From positions 1 through 64,000 of the forward strand of contig CAVSLA010000005.1 in the NCBI GenBank assembly GCA_963728825.1: a stretch of 64,000 nucleotides of DNA, given 5' to 3'. Below, in pieces: positions 61,173 to 64,000 of the stretch. The DNA comes from CAVREM01 sp963728825. Lineage in GTDB: Bacteria > Acidobacteriota > Vicinamibacteria > Vicinamibacterales > CAVVIG01. Each line of letters opens with the position of its first letter. Within the stretch, counting starts at the first letter, position 1. The notes beneath the pieces are model-generated. The model searched no databases, was not told the DNA's origin, and worked only from the letters and a program-made list of their open reading frames with translations. The translations under genes were made by a program, and so were the position numbers.

Positions 61173-62069
61173 CTAATCTTCGATGGGTTCCAGCCCGATC
61201 GGGCCGGGCTCCGGAAGGTGAATGATCGATGGCACCGAACGCCGCGGCTTCCGGCTCGCGCGCGCCTCGGCATACATCCGCTCCGGCACGGACTGAACGT
61301 CCCAGGCGAGACCGACCAGCTGCATCAGCGCGGATCACGTACCAGGTGGGGTCGAACTCCCACCAGTAGAAGCCGTTGCGCGCCGCGCGCTGATAGCGGT
61401 GATGGTTGTTGTGCCACCCCTCGCCCACCGCGAAAAAGGCGGTCAAGGCGTTGTTGCGCGACTCGTCAATCGTGTCGAACCGGCGCGATCCGAACATGTG
61501 GTTGACGGTGTTGATGGCGAAGGTCGCGTGCGCCAGCGTGACCGTCGGCAGGCAGAAGCCCCAGATCAGCCACGGCATGCCGCCGACGAGAAACATCGCC
61601 GCGGCCAGCGCCAGCCGGCGGAACGAAGAAATAATGGTCGAGCCAGGCAATCTCAGGCGCCGTCGAGAAGTCGCGAATCACCGGATTGGTGCGCTCGAGC
61701 CGATCGTGCCGCGCGTCGTTCAGGAACCAGCCGATGTGCGCGTAATAGACGCCGCTGACCATCGGGCTGTGCGGATCGCCGTCGCGATCGGCGAACCGAT
61801 GATGGTTCACGTGGTGCCCCGCCCACCACAGCGGCCCTTTCTGCATCGCCGCCGTGCCGACGAGCGTCCAGAACGAAGCGCGCCGCCCGGTTCATCTGAA
61901 ACGCGCGGTGGGCGAAGTAGCGATGAAAGGCCAGCGTCAGCCCGATGGCGCGGAGGAAATGCGACGCCGCCCACAGCCCGACCAGCCCCCAGCTGAACGG
62001 CACGAAGAAGACGAGCAGGGCCGAGGCCTGAACGAGCCAGAAAATGATGACGGTCAGCGATTTGATCAA
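61173..62069 (-). CDS. Acyl-CoA (delta-9-type) fatty acid desaturase
   Basis: About 298 residues, integral membrane. All three histidine boxes are present: HRYFAH, HHVNHH (in GPLWWAGHHVNHHRFADRDG) and HNNHH (GEGWHNNHHRYQRAARNG). Hydrophobic segments lie around VIIFWLVQASALLVFFVPF and GGMPWLIWGFCLPTVTLAHA. Frame breaks near 61875, 61640, 61330 and 61265. The true C-terminus reads PRRSVPSIIHLPEPGP and stops at TAG 61175-61173. The enzyme introduces a double bond into acyl chains using O2 and a ferredoxin- or cytochrome-type donor. The start is at 62069 (MIKSLTVIIFWLV). Confidence 0.88.
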
Positions 62070-62165
62070 GCCGATCTCCCTGGCGACGAGTAAACGCGTA
62101 AAGAGGTCCGTAATCTTTTTCGGTCGCTCCGCTCATGAGAAGAGGGGGTACGGCCGCTTTTGCAC

Positions 62166-63356
62166 TCAGAGGTCCCGAGAGCGGTCGCGATCGGCAGCCG
62201 CGCGGCGCGGATGGCCGGAAACAGGCCGCCGATGAAGCCCATCGCCAGCGCATAGGCCAGGCCGGTGAGCAGCAGCCACCGCGTCACGCGAAACGCGAAC
62301 GCCACCTGGCTGAACGTCTGGAAGTTCATCGTCGAGGTCTGGTAGCCGTTGAAGCCGACGTAGGCAATCGTGCCGCCGATGATGCCGCCAATCGCGCCGA
62401 GCGTCATCGATTCGCCGAGCACCGAGACCAGCACCGCCGCGGTATTGAACCCGAGTGCCCGCAGCGTCGCAATCTCGCGGGCCCGCGTCGCCACTGCCGT
62501 GTACATCGTCAGAATCGCGCCGAACACCGCGCCGATGCCCATCAGCGCGGCAATGCCGAAGCCGATTGTCTGAATCAGCTGCGTCATCATCTGCGATTGC
62601 GCAGCATAGTACTCGTTCTCGCGCCGCACCATCACGTTCAATTGCGGGTTGGTGGTCAGCCAGTCGCTGAACGCGCTGAACGAATCTTCGCGAGTCGAGC
62701 CGCGCCAGCACCACCTGAAACGAGTTGCCGCGCCGGTAGACGCCCTGCAGCGTCCGCGCGTCAGCCCAGATCTCGGTCTCGGCGACGCCGCCATCAGCTT
62801 CGAAAATCCCGACGACCTGCCACTGATTCTGACCGGAGTCGATGGTGTCGCCGACGTTGGTGCTGACGAACTGTCCGTGTGCGCCGCGACCGGCGATCAC
62901 TTCGTTGGTGCCGAACTGGAACATCCGCCCGTCGACGATCGACACTTCCTCCCGCGCCGTGACCCCCTGCGGCTCGATGCCGCGCATCGGCACGTTGGCC
63001 GGCTTGTCGGGGCTCGAACGCTTCGGCAGGTCGATGACCACGTACAGCTCGGCCGAGGCGAGCGCCGTCTGGCCGTCGCGGCTGATGCCCGGCGCCTGCT
63101 TGATGACGTCGGCGTCGGGCCCCTCGAACCCGCTGGTCATCTCGCTGTCCGACCCGCTGCGCAGCACCAGCGCCCGGCGCGGGGATCCCGCTTCCTCGAG
63201 TGCGGCGCCGAATCCGGCGGCAATCGACAGCACCGAGACGAACACCACCACCACTCCGGCGATGCCGACGATCGCGACGGCCGACGAGCTCAACCGCTGC
63301 GGAATGGTCCGCACGCTCAACGCGAGAACTGCCGCCACCTGTCGTAACCAGCTCAC
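62166..63356 (-). CDS. FtsX/MacB-type ABC transporter permease
   Basis: About 396 residues. An N-terminal membrane helix (SSAVAIVGIAGVVVVFVSVL) is followed by a periplasmic domain (GISRDGQTALASAELYVVID, GTNEVIAGRGAHGQFVSTNV, WQVVGIFEADGGVAETEIWA) and three C-terminal helices (GFGIAALMGIGAVFGAILTM, SVLGESMTLGAIGGIIGGTI, LLLTGLAYALAMGFIGGLFP). TRAREIATLRALGF is the family's EIATLRALG motif. Indels near 62695 and 62180 put the middle and end in another frame; they roughly compensate. It probably works with the permease at 63450 as part of an exporter or lipoprotein-release complex. The ATPase is not in the window. Confidence 0.85.
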   Translation of the reverse strand: MSWLRQVAAVLALSVRTIPQRLSSSAVAIVGIAGVVVVFVSVLSIAAGFGAALEEAGSPRRALVLRSGSDSEMTSGFEGPDADVIKQAPGISRDGQTALASAELYVVIDLPKRSSPDKPANVPMRGIEPQGVTAREEVSIVDGRMFQFGTNEVIAGRGAHGQFVSTNVGDTIDSGQNQWQVVGIFEADGGVAETEIWADARTLQGVYRRGNSFQVVLARLDSRRFVQRVQRLADHQPAIERDGAARERVLCCAIADDDAADSDNRLRHCRADGHRRGVRRDSDDVHGSGDAGPRDCDAAGTRVQYRGGAGLGARRIDDARRDWRHHRRHDCLRRLQRLPDLDDELPDVQPGGVRVSRDAVAAAHRPGLCAGDGLHRRPVSGHPRRAAADRDRSRDL

Positions 63357-63449
63357 AACGACTACCTCTCCAGTCGTTCTCGTTCTCGTTACGTTCTACG
63401 TTCTCACGTTCTACGTTCTACGAACCTCGAACGACCGAACGACGCGTTT
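63357..63449. other. Spacer with short direct repeats
   Basis: Between the two permease genes lies an AT-richer stretch with repeated words related to ACGTTCT (63391-63420, at least four copies), followed by related GAACG words on the other side (63421-63441). It could be a slipped-strand repeat or a binding site. No gene is present. Confidence 0.5.
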
Positions 63450-64000
63450 TTAGACTCTCCTGAGCGCGTCGGTAATGCGCAGGCGCATCGCCGCGACCGC
63501 CGGCATCATCCCGGCCAGCGCGCCCATGACGATCATCAGCACGACACCGAACAGCACGTCGCGCCCCGGCAGCACGAAAATCGGCAGCATGCCGTTGGTC
63601 GGGTCGCCCCCGAGGGTGATCACCATCCAGGCGAGGCCGAGACCCAGACCGCCGCCGACGATCACGATGAACATCGACTCGGCGAGAACGAGCGCAAGAA
63701 TCGCGCCGCCGGTGAAGCCGAGCGTCTTCAGCACCGCGAGCTCGCTGGTCCGCTCGCGCACCGACTGCGCCATCGTGCTCGCCGCCACCAGGCCGAACAT
63801 GAACAGCACCACCGACGAGATCGCCACCATGATCGCGCCGATGTCGCCGATCTGCGTGGCAAATCCTTCGACGAACCCTTTCTCGGTGGTGGTCCGCGTC
63901 TCGGCCGGGGAATTGGCGAACATATCGTCGAACTTGCGGCTCAGCTCGACCGCCTGCGACGGATCGCCGATGCGCACCACGTACCAGCCGACGTTGCCAT
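63450..64000 (-). CDS. FtsX-type ABC permease, 5' end beyond window
   Basis: The C-terminal 180 or more residues of a permease; the gene begins beyond the right end of the window. Visible parts: the end of a periplasmic domain (VRIGDPSQAVELSRKFDDMF, RTTTEKGFVEGFATQIGDIG) and the three C-terminal helices (AISSVVLFMFGLVAASTMAQ, ILALVLAESMFIVIVGGGLG, VVLMIVMGALAGMMPAVAAM), with the motif RERTSELAVLKTLGFTGG. It stops at 63450. It is the pair partner of the permease at 62166-63356, with which it shares only overall layout. Confidence 0.88.
   Translation of the reverse strand, partial: GNVGWYVVRIGDPSQAVELSRKFDDMFANSPAETRTTTEKGFVEGFATQIGDIGAIMVAISSVVLFMFGLVAASTMAQSVRERTSELAVLKTLGFTGGAILALVLAESMFIVIVGGGLGLGLAWMVITLGGDPTNGMLPIFVLPGRDVLFGVVLMIVMGALAGMMPAVAAMRLRITDALRRV

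Overview
The window looks like a long-read metagenome contig from an uncultured high-GC deltaproteobacterium-like organism, most likely a myxobacterium (Myxococcota/Polyangia). This is inferred from gene content: many lipoproteins with Gly/Ser- or Pro-rich linkers, zinc-ribbon/TPR proteins, DUF1592/DUF1552 and CotH/LTD/PA14 secreted proteins, ECF sigma/anti-sigma pairs and an NtrC-type regulator beside histidine kinases. Codon third positions are almost always G or C. From about 58,140 to the end the genes, base composition and codon use differ (Tat-exported molybdenum hydroxylase, acyl-CoA desaturase, FtsX-type permeases; Acidobacteriota-like by content). The change falls inside two truncated genes, so the contig is probably chimeric there or carries a foreign insertion.

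Many genes are broken by single extra bases. Where the frame can be followed, the extra base usually turns a codon's third position into two bases that are both synonymous, for example CA(G,A)TAC or GT(T,G)TTC. This suggests strain variants merged in the consensus rather than real pseudogenes. Broken genes are therefore annotated as single genes, with the frame breaks stated; ends that could not be resolved are marked.

Layout. 0.1-7.2 kb: an M48 peptidase, a dynamin-like GTPase with a membrane hairpin, a polytopic glycosyltransferase-like membrane protein and a TPR-dynamin fusion. 7.3-12.1 kb: four small membrane proteins, an NtrC-type regulator and two co-translated sensor kinases. 12.2-14.3 kb: an unrecognised 715-residue protein. 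14.3-18.7 kb: PPi-dependent phosphofructokinase, a HEAT-like protein, a DUF1554 lectin-like lipoprotein and an exported protein. 18.9-29.1 kb: a zinc-ribbon/TPR protein and secreted proteins (VCBS-repeat, DUF1566, two basic-secretory-protein-like metallopeptidases).

29.2-38.7 kb: two ECF sigma/anti-sigma operons among lipoproteins and two proteins that join a CsgG/TolB-N-like domain to a C-terminal barrel-like region. 37.6-40.8 kb: two lipoproteins with CxxCH motifs. 41.2-44.7 kb: sdhCAB, with a 416-bp imperfect palindrome upstream. 45.2-52.0 kb: a small coiled-coil protein, a DUF1592/DUF1552 pair and a divergent LTD-CotH-PA14 lipoprotein. 52.0-53.0 kb: a C39-like lipoprotein peptidase with a small membrane peptide. 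53.2-57.7 kb: a B12-binding radical SAM enzyme, a di-heme oxidoreductase and an unknown protein. 57.75-58.14 kb: the C-terminal end of a sigma-54 activator. 58.14-64.0 kb: a molybdenum hydroxylase large subunit cut at its C-terminus, its 2Fe-2S partner, a desaturase and two ABC permeases, the last running off the window.

No rRNA, tRNA, insertion sequence or CRISPR array was seen.
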